From Purshia tridentata (taxonomy: Eukaryota; Streptophyta; Magnoliopsida; Rosales; Rosaceae), in NCBI GenBank assembly GCA_003254885.1, contig QANT01005635.1:1-45144 (forward strand): DNA of 45,144 bases, read 5' to 3'. Every line of letters starts with the position of its first letter. The stretch's first letter is position 1. A model generated the notes under the pieces. That model made no database searches. It was given only the letters and a program-made list of their open reading frames with translations, and was not told the DNA's origin. Shown here in pieces: positions 9,155-21,975 of this stretch. A program made the position numbers and the translations under genes.

Positions 9155-12100
9155 ATGGAGTGGACGACGGTGCAGCATCTGGATCTGCGCCACGTGGGGC
9201 GTAGCCAAAAACCGTTGCAGCCCCATGCTGCTGCATTTCATCCTCATCAAGCTCTCGTTGCCGTCGCCATAGGCAACTACATCATTGGTAACAGCCCATT
9301 CCCTCCTTTTTATCAATTATTAGTTAGTTTCAGTTTTGTACTTCGAATCTGTTATATATGTATGTGTGTGTGTATTTATGTATCATTCTAGTTACACTGA
9401 CATTAATTGGAATTTGAAATTTTATTTTTTGGGAGTGTGACATTGGAGTAGTAAGGTGCCTTGGTGTAATTATTCGACTAACTAATTGTTGATGTGAAAT
9501 TTTATGGTTGGTGCATGAGTGAGAGGTTCTATTATCAGTTTAAAGGTCTAAACTGGAGGTTTTATTGGCAATTTTTGTGATGCCGGGTTATTTTTCTTTC
9601 AAAACCACTAGTATCCCATAATCATTTAAGAATAGCCACATGGATGTACTCAGTGACCCCAGGAAATCAAAGAACCGGAAGAATGTTATAGATTGAATTT
9701 GTTATATAAACTTGGTTTACGTTTATATTTTGTTTTTCTTCATATGCAGTTTGATTAATTTTTATTGATATTTTCTTAATTTGTGCACACAGAAATGGAT
9801 GCATTGACAGGAATCAAGATTTCATCTATTGATATTGGTTCACCTGTTGTCCGCATGTCTTATAGTCCCACAAGTGGGCATTCTGTGGTAGCGATCCTTG
9901 AGGTTGGTGCTCATATGCTCTTCTCTGTTCAGGATGTTTAGATATAGAGAGTTGCTTCTTGAATATCTTTTCAATGTTAATATGTGAGTTTTAGTTTTAG
10001 AACAAGTTGGTTTATTATCAATTGTTGCTCCACATCCTAACAGTTTAAGCCCTTGCCTTGGGAACAATGGTAAATTAATTACTGGTATCATAGCAAGAGA
10101 TCTTGAGTTCAAATCCTTGTAAATACGACCTTCAAATTTATGTTCAATTCCATGCTTTGTGCTAATAATTGTTTGTTCATATCCTAATTTTTATATATAT
10201 TTTTTTATTTTTTAGCATCAGGTTTCTATCAAGTGTTCTAGTTAGAGTACTGTAGAATTCAGTTTCAATTATGCCAATGATACGCTTTTAGCAGATTCAT
10301 GGAATTGCGTCACTTTTTTTTTCTTCTGGAAGTTTCATGTTGACTACGTTTGTTGGCCACTTTAATAGATTATGCTCACTGATTGGTAGGCGAGGGGACG
10401 ATATGTGACTCAATATCTGGATCATAGGCCAAATTTTATCCTCATGCATGTGGTTGGAATATCCAATTGGTTACTTTTTAGAAACATCTATATAGGAGAA
10501 TGGCCATGAGGTCAAAGATGTATGCTTGACAGAAGCTGATGCTTTTTCATTTGATCTCAATTGGTGATTTTTGAAGAGATTGGTGAAAGGTCATATAATA
10601 ATATTGAACAATTTTGAAGTTTCATTGTTTGGTTAATGTCAGTTTGTGTCTTTTCATTCTACTTCAATCATTTTGTGTTACTTAATCTTTTGTTGCCTTT
10701 TGCATTTTATTTGGTTTTAAGAATCGTCAGTACTTGGTTATATTGAATTTCGATAGTCTTCCGAAGCTGCATATTTTATGTTATGGATGTTCTTGTTTGC
10801 TTGCCTGAATTTGGATATCTTAATACCCCATTTTGTAGGATTGTACCATTCGCTCCTGTGATTTTGATGCTGAGCAAACTTGCGTCTTGCATTCACCTGA
10901 GAAGAAGATGGAGCAAATTTCTTCTGATACAGAAGTCCATCTTGCTTTGACGCCTCTCCAACCTGTAGTGTTTTTTGGTTTCCACCGAAGGATGAGTGTT
11001 ACAGGTTAACTCTCTTCCCCAACACCCTCCCCCCCTTCCCAAAAAAAAAACATACATAATGCAGCCACAAGAACTGCGTAATACAATTACAAGTACAATA
11101 ATGTCGACTGGTTATCTCTAATTCTTGATACTGCTTCAATATGCATGAAGTTGTTGGAACTGTTGAAGGAGGAAGGGCACCAACAAAAATAAAGACAGAC
11201 TTGAAGAAACCTGTTGTCAATCTGGCATGCCACCCTCGCCTCCCTGTCCTGGTAATACAGTTGAATTTTTTCCTATTGTCCTTGTAGTTGGTATCCATTG
11301 GGTGGATGCAGGATAATTTTATCTAAATGCTTCTTTTTGTTCTGGTATATTATAAGCATATCTTTTTTTTCCTATTTCAGTATGTGGCGTATGCAGATGG
11401 TTTGATTCGAGCCTACAGCATTCACACATATGCTGTTCATTACACCTTGCAAAGTAAAATGAGTGACTCTTTCTTGTCCAGGATGTAATAAGTTAGTCTC
11501 ATTTAAGTGGTATGTGTTTCATCATCTTTTTTTCTTGTTCTTCAGTTGACAACACCATAAAGCTTATTGGTGCTGGTGCGTTTGGTTTTCACCCAACATT
11601 GGAGTGGATTTTTGTTGGTGATAGACGGGGTACGCTTCTTGCATGGGATGTGTCAACTGAGAGACCTAATATGATTGGAATGTAAGTCATTTATGGTAAC
11701 AAGACTAGGAAAGATTCTGAAATGAAATACATCAAGTGCCATAAAGGCCAAAAAAAAAAAAAAAGTAAAAACTGAAGATTAGGAAAGTAATGAATTAATG
11801 CCTTAATACCCTTCTGCTGGAGTTCATTGATTAATGTTCTTTTTACCATTTAATTTTATGTTTCACCAATTTATTTCTTTTCATTTTGAAAAATGGAGTG
11901 AAGGTTTACCAAATTAGATAAAGAACATCCTATGGACAATCTTATCACAGCCAGCTGGCAGTTAAAAACATTACATTTTTTACCTTAAAAAACTTCTGTA
12001 AGGGCCAGTTGACCTGAATGGCTATAAAAGATCTGCAAGCTCCTCTATAAAGCTAAGAGGTTTTGTAGAATAGGGTTGTTTTTTTAAAGCTTGAATAGTA

Positions 12101-15100
12101 TAATAGGATTGCTTGAAATGGATGGTTTCATATCTTCATATACATACAGGTCATATTGACTGCCTAAATGATCCAATTCTGTTGAAATTTTGCTTCTTCT
12201 GTATTGCTCTTGCTGGTGTAAATCAATAGTCTAAGTTTGACTTTCTGTTGCAATTCAGTACACAAGTGGGTTCCCAACCATTAACTTCAGTTGCTTGGCT
12301 TCCAATGTTGCGATTACTTGTAACTGTGTCCAAGGATGGAACTCTTCAAGTGTGGAAAACACGGGTTATAATTAATCCTAATAGACCTCCAATGCAAGCA
12401 AATTTCTTTGAACCTGCTGGTTAGTTATTATTATTACTATTTTATTCTTTTCCTTTACCCTGAAAAGGATATGATTCTGCTTTATGAAACATATTGGCAT
12501 CCTTTCAGTTTTGCTTCTGACATTTAATTTTTGTAACTGTACAACTGCTAGTTTTTATTTACTTATTTGTTTTTTTTTTATTTATGCAAATAATCTTTGT
12601 CTCAACAACCACGTCTCAAACAAAGCATAAGAAATTAAATATTCTAGGTCTGAGATACTGTAGTTTTATCGTAGTGAATTATTATTGTCATTTTACAATG
12701 AAGGTTTCCCCCTTACCCCACCACCACTACTCAGAAACTAGTAAAATAATATGCTTTTAATCTTTAACTATCCTCTTGGCACATGCTCCTGTGCGTGCCA
12801 AGAGGTTTTATTTTTTAATTTTTTATTACATATATAGATAGTTTTTGTACAGTAATATATAAGAAAAGATAAGAAGAAATAAAATCAAAGAAAAATAATT
12901 AAAGGAAATACATTTTAGATCTTCACAAGTACAGGGTTTTCCACCAATAGTAACATAAAATGCAGTAGATAAATAGAGAGATTAGGCAAAGATTAAGTCT
13001 GGTGAGAATCAATTTAGTGAGAGTAATTAAATAGATTTTTTTTTTATCTGATTAAATGGATAGTTTTGGGGAAAAGAAGATAATTAGCAACTGTTTGTAT
13101 GTGGGCTTTTTGTTTTGTGTTTTTTGAAGTAACAAATGTTGTCAATTGGTTGTTCCTTTTTTTAAGGAACGTGATTTTTTGTATATGACATGCTGTGCTT
13201 GCATGGGCACCAATGGTGCCATCTTTCATAGGTTTTGACAACCAGTACACACTGATGTGTGCACATATAGAAATTGTGGCTATATTTACCGCCCTCTATG
13301 ATATGTAGTGTCATAGGTTGCACTGACTTTAGTGTCCATTTATTCTGCAGCAATTGAATCACTAGATATCCCTCGTGTTCTTTCCCAGCAGGGTGGAGAA
13401 ACAGTTTACCCTTTACCGCGAATCAAAACTCTAGAAGTTCACCCAAAATTAAATTTAGCAGCACTTCTGTTTACAGTTAAGTGCAACCACTTACATAGCA
13501 CTCATTTTACTTTTCTCATTAAAAAACACACATTTTGCTTACTTTCAATGTCCTAAAGTTCACATTTTGAATATTTCATCTCTGTTATAGAATATGACAG
13601 GTGGAGACAATGTGAAAAATAGGGCTGCATACACTAGGGAAGGAAGGAAACAGCTGTTTGCAGTTTTGCAAGGTGCAAGAGGATCTTCAGGTGAAAATAG
13701 AGAGCTCCACAACATTTGTGTATTTATTTGAACAGTTTTGTTTGAGTTGTGTTATTTTTATTTTCAATACAAGCAGATGTAGAGTTCATTATGTTCCTCA
13801 AGTGCTTTTTTGTTTCTCTTCATTGTGTCATTCATGCTGAATTTCCTTAACACCACAGCATTATGAGGAAATTGCTACTTTCTGTTGCCTATCTTTTCAG
13901 AAATCTTCTAATAATTTGGTCTAGTGTTAAGTTATAACAAGCTATATCATATGTAAATTTTCTCATTATTAACTAGGATGTTTTCAGTAGTTACCAGGAA
14001 AAGGATTTCATCAAGCTTTCTCATGGTAGATAATGAACTTTATGTTTGAGGCTCATAATATTGTGGTCAAATGTCTTTGTACGTGGTCTGCAACTACCAT
14101 GAAGTTGTTATTTTGGTCTGAGTATTGGTTCTCTTGTTCTGCTTACTTCTTAACTATGACTTATGGGTATCTAAATATGGATTTCATACTTGCCTTGACA
14201 TTGCTTGACTTTTTAATAAAAAGAGTTTACCAAAAATGTACAAGGATTTTCTCCTTTATGGTTTAGGTTTTAATTATAAAACTTAAAAATAGAAAACCCC
14301 TGAACGTGTAATGAAAGGCTTAGATTAAAAGTCAAGTAAAAATAAGACTAGCAGAGGATCAAGATTGATCTAAATTATGAGAGTGGAAGGCCCACAAATT
14401 ATGTGCTTGGTGAGAAGCATATATGTACATCAAGGACCAATGAAGACATTAATCATTACAAAACCTTACTTTTCTCTTGCATGCTTAAATTGTTGCCTTC
14501 TTTCTTGTCTTTTCTCTTCTCTTGTGCCATTGACAATTCTAGCCAAGCTTTAAGGTAGAAAAAAAAAAAAAAATCCTTATATATACTTCTTAGAATACAA
14601 TGGTTTCATTTATTAGTCTTTAATGCTGATAATATACCATAGTTTTGGTCACCATGTAGACATCTTTAGTTTGCAAGCTTGTGAATGATTGGTTTTTTAT
14701 ACATGATGCACACCCTGAAACTCTGTATATGGATTACATTATTTTTGTTTCTGATGAGAAACAGAATTCAAGTAGGATTTCAAAATTTTGAGTTCTCTAG
14801 AATAATTTTGTTAATGTTTGAGTTCTCTAGAATAATTTTGCTAGTGTTTGCTTCTCTAATGGTCATGGTATTTTGCAGCATCTGTTTTGAAAGAAAAGCT
14901 TTCATCTTTGGGTTCATCTGGAATACTAGCTGAACATCAACTTCAAGCTCAACTGCAAGAGCATCATCTGAAAGGGTGAGATCAAAACTTTGGTAAACCC
15001 GATTTGTTAGAGGTTGGGGTTAATGTTATAAAATAAAATTTATGCGGTGATTTAATCCTACAATTTCTTGAGGTTGAATTCGGGACGCTTTGTCTTGATC

Positions 15101-18100
15101 TCAAATGCTTGACATTTGTTAATATGTTATGTAAAGGGTTTCCCTCTCTACAGCTGTCAGCTTATTCATTCAGAAAAATAACAGTTATCAAGATTGAAAT
15201 ACAAACACTAAGCTTAGTTGTATTACTGTTGCTAGTCATTACTGATTTAATAAGTTTTGCTTTAACCTTTTCTACTTTTGGGTTATTAGTGATGACACAA
15301 GCTGCATTTTTTTGACATCTAGGATTTAATTTACTCATTGGTTATCATTTTACTGTTTTTCTTGGTTCAATTTTTAGACTTGCACTCTTAAATTACTCAT
15401 TGGGATTGAAGGCTTTGTCGAGTTGAAATTCATTGGATTTTTTTGGTGCTTTAATACTATTTTGAAACTTTATTATTATTGCTTATTTTCAATAATAATT
15501 TGTCATTTCTGGCAGCCACACTCAGCTTACAATATCAGACATTGCTCGGAAGGCTTTTCTCCACAGTGTACGCCACTTTCTTTTTATAAATATCTAAAGT
15601 AGAAATGTTTTTAGTGAATATGGTTTTATGAAGATGGATCATGGATAAATTTGAATGTGACCAGGCTGTAATGGGCCGGGTTGCAACTTAGGTAAAAACC
15701 ACAATCTATCTTATTTTGTCCCATCTCTTTTAAATTAAAAACTTTTTTAGAAACTTCTTGTGTGATTTAATCAGGTTTCCTAAGTTATAATTCAATCTAT
15801 TGACGATCTATTTCTTTGCGTTATTGTTACAGCATTTTATGGAAGGTCATGCCAAAAGTGCCCCAATATCTCGGCTGCCTCTCATTACTATTGTAGATAC
15901 AAAGCATCATCTGAAGGACGTTCCTGTATGTCAGGTAAGTTGTTTCTGATAAAGATTGATTGTATCTTCCATTTCTTTTGCTTAATTCATGTATGACAAC
16001 TTTGGTTCACTTTCAGCCATTTCACCTGGAGCTAAATTTCTTCAATAAAGAGAACCGGGTTCTTCATTATCCTGTCAGGGCCTTTAGTGTAGATGGATTA
16101 CACCTTATGGCATATAATCTCTGTTCTGGAGCAGATACTATCTACAAGAAACTTTATACATCGGTAATGCAGAACATGATATACTGTATTCTGTATTTCT
16201 GTGATGTCTTGTATATCCCCTTTAGCTTTTGTGAGGGTTTCCCATTTGGTGGTGCTAACATTTGTAGTTTTGAAAAACTTCTATTTTCCTCTTTCATAGG
16301 TTCCTGGAAATGTGGAATACCATCCCAAATATGTGCTCTACAGTAAAAAACAGAACCTATTTCTTGTTGTCTATGAATTTAGTGGTGCTACAAATGAAGT
16401 GGTGCTTTATTTTGAGAATACTGATTCTCAGACAGGAAACAGTAAATGCAGCACATTAAAAGGTTTGTCTGTCTATAGGATGTCTTTTTTACCCTAAGAT
16501 ATCTAAATATGCATGTAGGAGATGTAGTAATCAATAATCATTCACAAATTGCATCTTTGAGTTTCTAGGTCGAGATGCAGCATTTATTGGCCCCAAGGAA
16601 AATCAGTTTGCAATACTTGATGATGATAAGACTGGACTGGTTTTACATATTCTGCCTGAAAAGGCTTCTCCAGAAGCTAATGAAAAGAATCTACTGTCTG
16701 ATGAAAACCAATCATTGGATACTGGTGCTAGTCCCACCCGGGGCCCAGTGCAATTTATGTTTGAAAGTGAAGTTGATCGAATCTTTTCCACTCCAATAGG
16801 TACTTGAGGGAAGAATAACTATTATGTTAATTTGGAAAAAAGGTTCATCAACAGTATATGCTAATCATAGTATTATGTGATTGTAGAGTCAACATTGATG
16901 TTTGCTTCTCATGGGAATCAGATTGGCTTGGCAAAGCTGGTTCAAGGATATCGCCTTTCTAATGCTGGTGGTCATTATATAGCAACAAAAAGTGAAGGGA
17001 AAAAGTCAATTAAGTTGAAACTAAATGAGATTGTACTTCAGGTGATCACATAACCATTCAAGCTTATTACTTAGTGTTGAACAATGGAAAGTAATTACTA
17101 TGTGTTGGTGAAAGCAAAACCTTTTACCCCCTTACACTTCTTCAGTTGAAACTGCCCATTCAAGCAAACTTATGTCCCATTGTTGAATGGTGAAAAATAT
17201 TTTAGGACATTTGTTGGTGCTGGTTAAAAGTTGGGCATTCATTGACTTGTAATATGTGTTTTGATACCAAAGTGTTAATTCTTCCATCTTCTTTTTTTGG
17301 GTGGGGGGACGATTTGAGGAGTGTTGACATCGAGGGTATGCTGGTCAATTTTGCTGAAGCAGCCAGATCTTTATATGTATATATATTTATATTTTTTTTT
17401 CTGTGAATAAATCCATATTTTCTATTCCAATAAACTTCCATTCCCTTTTGCCCCTCTCACATTGCCTAACCAAATTTCGGGTTTAAACCAAGGATGTTTC
17501 GGTTTTATGTACTTTACCCTGCAGACCATAACTTTCCTGCGAAAAGATAGAGCAACTGTTCCTTAGTTTCCTGAAACCTTATTTCTAGGGCTTTTTTATG
17601 ATAAGACCAGTAGTTCTCTAATGTTGTTTGCTATGGTTGCATCTGACACATAGCCTTCCAAATTTCATCTATATATACTGCTCCTGTACATGCATATTTT
17701 TTATTACTTATTAAATTGAGGGACGGCATTCGCAAGTCACAACACATGCAACTATATTCTTCTTGCAAGTGTATTCTTCTTAGACTGTCCACTGTTGTGG
17801 ACTTGTTTTTATGAATGTGAAGAAGCTTTTGAATCTCCCCCTTTGAAGCTCTTCCTGTTCACATATGACAGGTTCATTGGCAAGAAACTCTTAGGGGATG
17901 TGTTGCTGGAATATTAACTACGCAAAGGGTGCTTATGGTTTCAGCAGATCTAGAGATACTGGCAGGCAGTTCCGCAAAATTTGATAAAGGACTTCCTTCA
18001 ATATCCTCATAAAATATCTTGGTGTAAAATTTTTTTACTATATGTAATCATTGATTCTATTGAACTCTGTGACATAAACTTGTTTGAGCACTTGACTTCT

Positions 18101-21100
18101 ATTCACTTTAGATCACTTTTATGGGTTGGGCCTGCACTTCTCTTTTCTACCACCACTGCAATTAGTGTGCTTGGCTGGGATGGGAAAGTGAGGACTATTC
18201 TCTCTATCAGTATGCCTTATGCAGGTATGTATCTTGCGGTGCTGCTGATGCAGGTATGTATCTTTGTCTACCGTTATCCTTCTGACTCATTAGGATGTAT
18301 TTCTGTGCAGTTTTGGTTGGTGCGCTGAATGACCGGCTGTTGCTTGCCAGCCCAACAGAAATAAATCCCAGACAAAGGAAGGGAGTTGAGATTAAGAGCT
18401 GTCTTGTTGGGCTCCTTGAACCTCTTCTTATTGGATTTGCCACGATGCAAGAAAGATTTGAGCAGAAGCTTGACCTTCCAGAGATATTGTATCAAATAAC
18501 ATCAAGGTTTTTCATCTTCCCATGATCTCATCTTATACACGTGCTATCTTTTGTGGAAATTTTTCTTATGTTTTTTTACGTCTTAAACCAGTCTAACTGT
18601 TATGACATTATGGATTGTAACATCATTTTCTTCTTTTTGGCACCTTAATAAATATGGTTCCATGAATAAAGGCTGATGATACTTGATATGTGGCGTTACT
18701 TTCTGAATGAAGGTTTGACAGCTTGCGTATCACTCCAAGGTCTCTTGATATTCTTGCAAGAGGCTCTCCTGTTTGTGGAGACCTTTCTGTATCATTATCT
18801 CAAGCAGGACCACAGTTCCCTCAGGTGAGTGAAAAATAATTTTTTGTTTAGCAAATTTTATTAATTCTCTATCTTGTTTACTGAACATATAAATGACTTA
18901 GGTGTTGCGGGGTGCCTATGCTATCAGAGCTCTCCGGTTTTCTACTGCTTTATCTGTTTTAAAAGATGAATTTCTGCGCTCTAGAGATTATCCAAGGTGT
19001 CCTCCAACATCTCATTTGTTCCACCGATTCCGCCAGTTGGGATATGCATGTATCAAGTATGCAGATAAACTGTTCATTCCAACTTTCAATTCTGCAAATG
19101 TCATTTTAACAATTTTCTTAAGAAACTTTTTCTGTATCTTTCTCCTTTTAAATTTCTTGATATGTACTCTCACAGGTTTGGTCAGTTCGATAGTGCAAAA
19201 GAAACCTTTGAAGTTATAGCAGATTATGAAAGTATGCTAGATCTCTTTATATGCCACCTTAACCCCAGTGCGATGCGACGTCTTGCTCAAAAATTGGAAG
19301 AAGATGGCACTGATTCAGAACTAAGACGATACTGTGAGAGGATTTTAAGAGTCCGCTCTACTGGATGGACTCAAGGCATTTTTGCTAACTTTGCTGCTGA
19401 GAGTATGGTTCCTAAAGGTCCTGAATGGGGTGGTGGGAATTGGGAAATCAAAACCCCAACTAACATGAAGGCAATACCTCAGTGGGAACTGGCCGCAGAG
19501 GTGATGCCATACATGAAGACTGATGATGGTACCATTCCATCCATTATTGCTGATCATATTGGTGTTTACTTGGGATCAATCAAAGGAAGAGGAAACATCG
19601 TAGAAGTAAGGGAAGATAGTTTGGTCAAAGCTTTTACATCCGCAGGTGGTGACAGTAAGCCAAATGGTCTTCAATTGTCTTCAGTTTTATCCACATCTAA
19701 TAAATCCAAGGGAGTGCCTGATGGTGATTCCTTGAAGGGTCTGGAAACACTTACCAAACAGTTTGCTAGCTCCAGTGTGGCAGATGAACAGGCTAAAGCT
19801 GAAGAAGAATTCAAGAAAACAATGTATGGTGCAGCTGATGGTAGCAGCAGCGATGAAGAGGGAACTTCAAAAACTAAAAAGTTGCACATTAGAATAAGAG
19901 AGAAGCCAATTTCTTCTACTACAGTGGATGTGAATAAGATCAAAGAAGCCACGAAGCAGTTCAAACTTGGTGAAGGGTTGGGTCATCCCATGAGCAGGAC
20001 AAAGTCATTGACTGGATCCCAGGACCTTAGCCAGATGCTATCCCAACCACCTCCAGCTAATAGTGGATCAATGGCTCCTCGTGTAGGCTCTGCCCCTGGT
20101 GATCTGTTTGGTATGGATTCATTTACTCAACCTGCAACAGTATCACAGCAAGCTCCTACAGGTGGAGGGGTTACAGCTAGACCTATTCCAGAGGACTTTT
20201 TCCAGAATACCATACCATCCTTCCAGGTTGCAGCCTCACTACCCCCTCCTGGGACCTATCTTTCAAAATTGGATCAAGCTTCTCAAGGGGTTGAAATTAA
20301 TAAGGAAACAGTTAGTCAGGTCAATGCATCCAATGCCAATGTTGGTGTTCCTGATGGTGGTGTTCCCCCTCAAGCTGCTCAACAGGCTTTTGTTCCATAC
20401 GAGTCCATTGGACTTCCTGATGGTGGTGTCCCACCACAATCCTCAAGCCAGGTTGCTGTGCAGCAACAGCCTCAGGTTCAGTCAGCTCAGTTCCCACATT
20501 CTACCCAACCTCTTGATCTTAGTGCCCTTGGGGTTCCGAATTCTGCAGATTCTGGAAAACCTTCTGTGAGGCCTCCTTCTCCACCATCTTCTGTGCGTCC
20601 TGGACAGGTAATACATACATGTACATAATACACACGCATCATAACTATCTAACTCCCCACCCTCCTAATCCTCTTTTATTTCATGGCTTTCCTCATAACA
20701 GGTTCCCCGTGGGGCTGCTGCTTCTGTATGTTTTAAGACTGGAGTTGCTCACCTTGAGCAGAATCAACTTTCAGATGCATTATCTTGCTTTGATGAAGCT
20801 TTTCTTGCACTAGCTAAGGATCAGTCTCGTGGAGCTGATATTAAAGCGCAAGCAACCATCTGTGCTCAATACAAAATAGCAGTTACTCTTCTTCAGGTAT
20901 TATAATTATTATTCAAACTCCCCCGTAGACTAGATAGAATTAGCTCTAACTCCTTGAGCTAAATGTCTTGAGAGTACAATATAGCCCTTTGCCAATACAT
21001 AGACAGTCTTTCATACGTTAGGTACAGATTTATAATCTCTTATTTTGGGTTTAATTTCAGGAAATTGGGCGACTGCAGAAAGTTCAAGGCCCTAGTGCAA

Positions 21101-21537
21101 TCAGTGCAAAAGATGAAATGGCGAGACTCTCACGCCACCTGGGTTCTTTGCCTCTTCTGGCAAAGCATAGGATAAACTGTATCCGAACTGCCATTAAGCG
21201 GAACATGGAGGTGCAAAATTATGCTTATTCTAAGCAGATGCTTGAACTCTTGCTGTCCAAAGCACCTCCAAGTAAGCAGGATGAGCTAAGGAGCTTAGTT
21301 GACATGTGCGTTCAAAGGGGTCTGTCAAACAAGTCCATTGATCCACTTGAAGATCCTTCACAGTTCTGTGCTGCTACTCTTAGTCGGCTGTCAACTATTG
21401 GATATGATGTATGTGATCTTTGTGGGGCCAAATTTTCGGCTCTCACAACGCCTGGTTGCATTATATGTGGCATGGGAAGCATTAAAAGATCAGATGCACT
21501 CACAGGGCCAGCACCTGTTCCTTCGCCCTTTGGTTGA
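9155..21537 (+). CDS. TWD40-1: TWD40-1-like subunit of the TPLATE endocytic complex, 24 coding exons, 1,621 aa
   Basis: Coding exons: 9155-9287, 9793-9902, 10839-11004, 11151-11251, 11381-11453, 11546-11681, 12259-12419, 13351-13475, 13591-13690, 14879-14975, 15516-15567, 15833-15934, 16017-16163, 16300-16462, 16569-16799, 16887-17041, 17872-18000, 18107-18224, 18311-18506, 18713-18824, 18902-19056, 19176-20607, 20702-20896, 21061-21537. They sum to 4,866 bases in one frame. The product matches, from memory and along its whole length, Arabidopsis At3g50590 (TWD40-1), a subunit of the TPLATE complex that acts in clathrin-mediated endocytosis at the plasma membrane. The N-terminal ~700 residues carry WD40 propeller repeats (e.g. 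WIFVGDRRGTLLAWDVSTER). An alpha-solenoid-like part follows. Next comes a disordered region with an acidic SSSDEEG patch and two (V/L)PDGGVPPQ repeats (1312-1320, 1334-1342). The C-terminal domain has a CX2C-X11-CX2C knuckle (Cys1581, 1584, 1596, 1599). All introns are GT-AG except intron 17, which is AT-AC. The gene appears intact. Confidence 0.95.
14787..14846 (+). repeat. 30-bp tandem duplication beside a splice acceptor
   Basis: A unit containing GAGTTCTCTAGAATAATTTTG occurs twice, 30 bases apart (AGTTCTCTAG at 14791 and 14821). It lies just upstream of the acceptor of TWD40-1 coding exon 10 (exon start 14879). The two copies differ at only a few bases, so the duplication is fairly recent. 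Confidence 0.75.
18001..18106 (+). other. U12-type AT-AC intron (intron 17 of TWD40-1)
   Basis: Coding sequence reads GGA CTT CCT TCA up to 18000 and resumes TTT AGA TCA CTT at 18107, giving GLPSFRSLLWVG, the sequence expected for this family. The 106-base intron begins ATATCCTC and ends TTCAC, matching the U12 AT-AC class. A branch-site-like CTTGAC lies at 18091-18096, placing the branch A (18095) 11 bases from the intron end, as expected for U12 introns. The ordinary alternative fails: reading on from 18000 meets a TAA at 18010-18012, and no GT donor precedes it in phase with the AG at 18109-18110. Confidence 0.85.
18219..18264 (+). other. Duplicated splice donor, 29 bases apart
   Basis: ATGCAG/GTATGTATCTT occurs twice: with GT at 18225 and with GT at 18254. 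The first keeps the family reading (PYA/VLVGALNDR) on joining to 18311. The second would insert 29 bases and shift the frame. The repeat of 17 identical bases across the exon-intron border suggests a local duplication of the donor. Confidence 0.8.
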
Positions 21538-21975
21538 GGTTGCTTTACCTACTGGACAAAGCATATGTTCATTCCTTTTTCCTCAGAATTTTCAGGTGGT
21601 GTAAAGTAGATTTTGCTGCATAAGAGTTATTGTTGTTGTTGTTGTGGGTGACTGCTAGAAACTCTCTTATTAGAGGGCTTTTTTGGTGGGCTGATGTGTA
21701 TTTTGATTTGGGCTATTGTAAAAAGAAGAAAAAGAGAAAAACTGATGTGTGATGTAGGCTGTAACAACTTTGATGGAATTGGCCAAATTTTCTTGAGTAA
21801 AGCAAAAGCTTCTCACCATATAAAGTCTCTCGGTACATGAATTTGCATCTAAAGACTTGTAATGCATGCACAAACATGCCAAAGAGGGTCTTACCTCGTT
21901 TGTTCTTTGTTTCTTTCTTCCTTTTTCCCAATTCTTATTTCAATTCAATTCAGTAAATAAAATACTCAAAACAAC
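21538..21975 (+). other. Probable 3' untranslated region of TWD40-1
   Basis: The sequence after the TGA at 21535-21537 is T-rich, with TTGTTGTTGTTGTTGTGG near 21630 and a canonical AATAAA at 21956-21961. T-rich upstream elements and TTGTAA words near 21716 could direct earlier cleavage. The exact end is not determinable from sequence alone. Confidence 0.4.

Noticed and set aside
18107..18112. An ordinary AG acceptor (CTTTAG/ATC) for TWD40-1 exon 18
   Set aside because: It would need a phase-2 GT donor upstream, but reading on from 18000 hits TAA at 18010-18012 and no suitable GT precedes it. The AC acceptor restores the expected FRSLLW exactly.
20099..20569. A 156-codon plus-strand ORF inside TWD40-1 exon 22
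   Set aside because: It is an out-of-frame shadow of the long coding exon.
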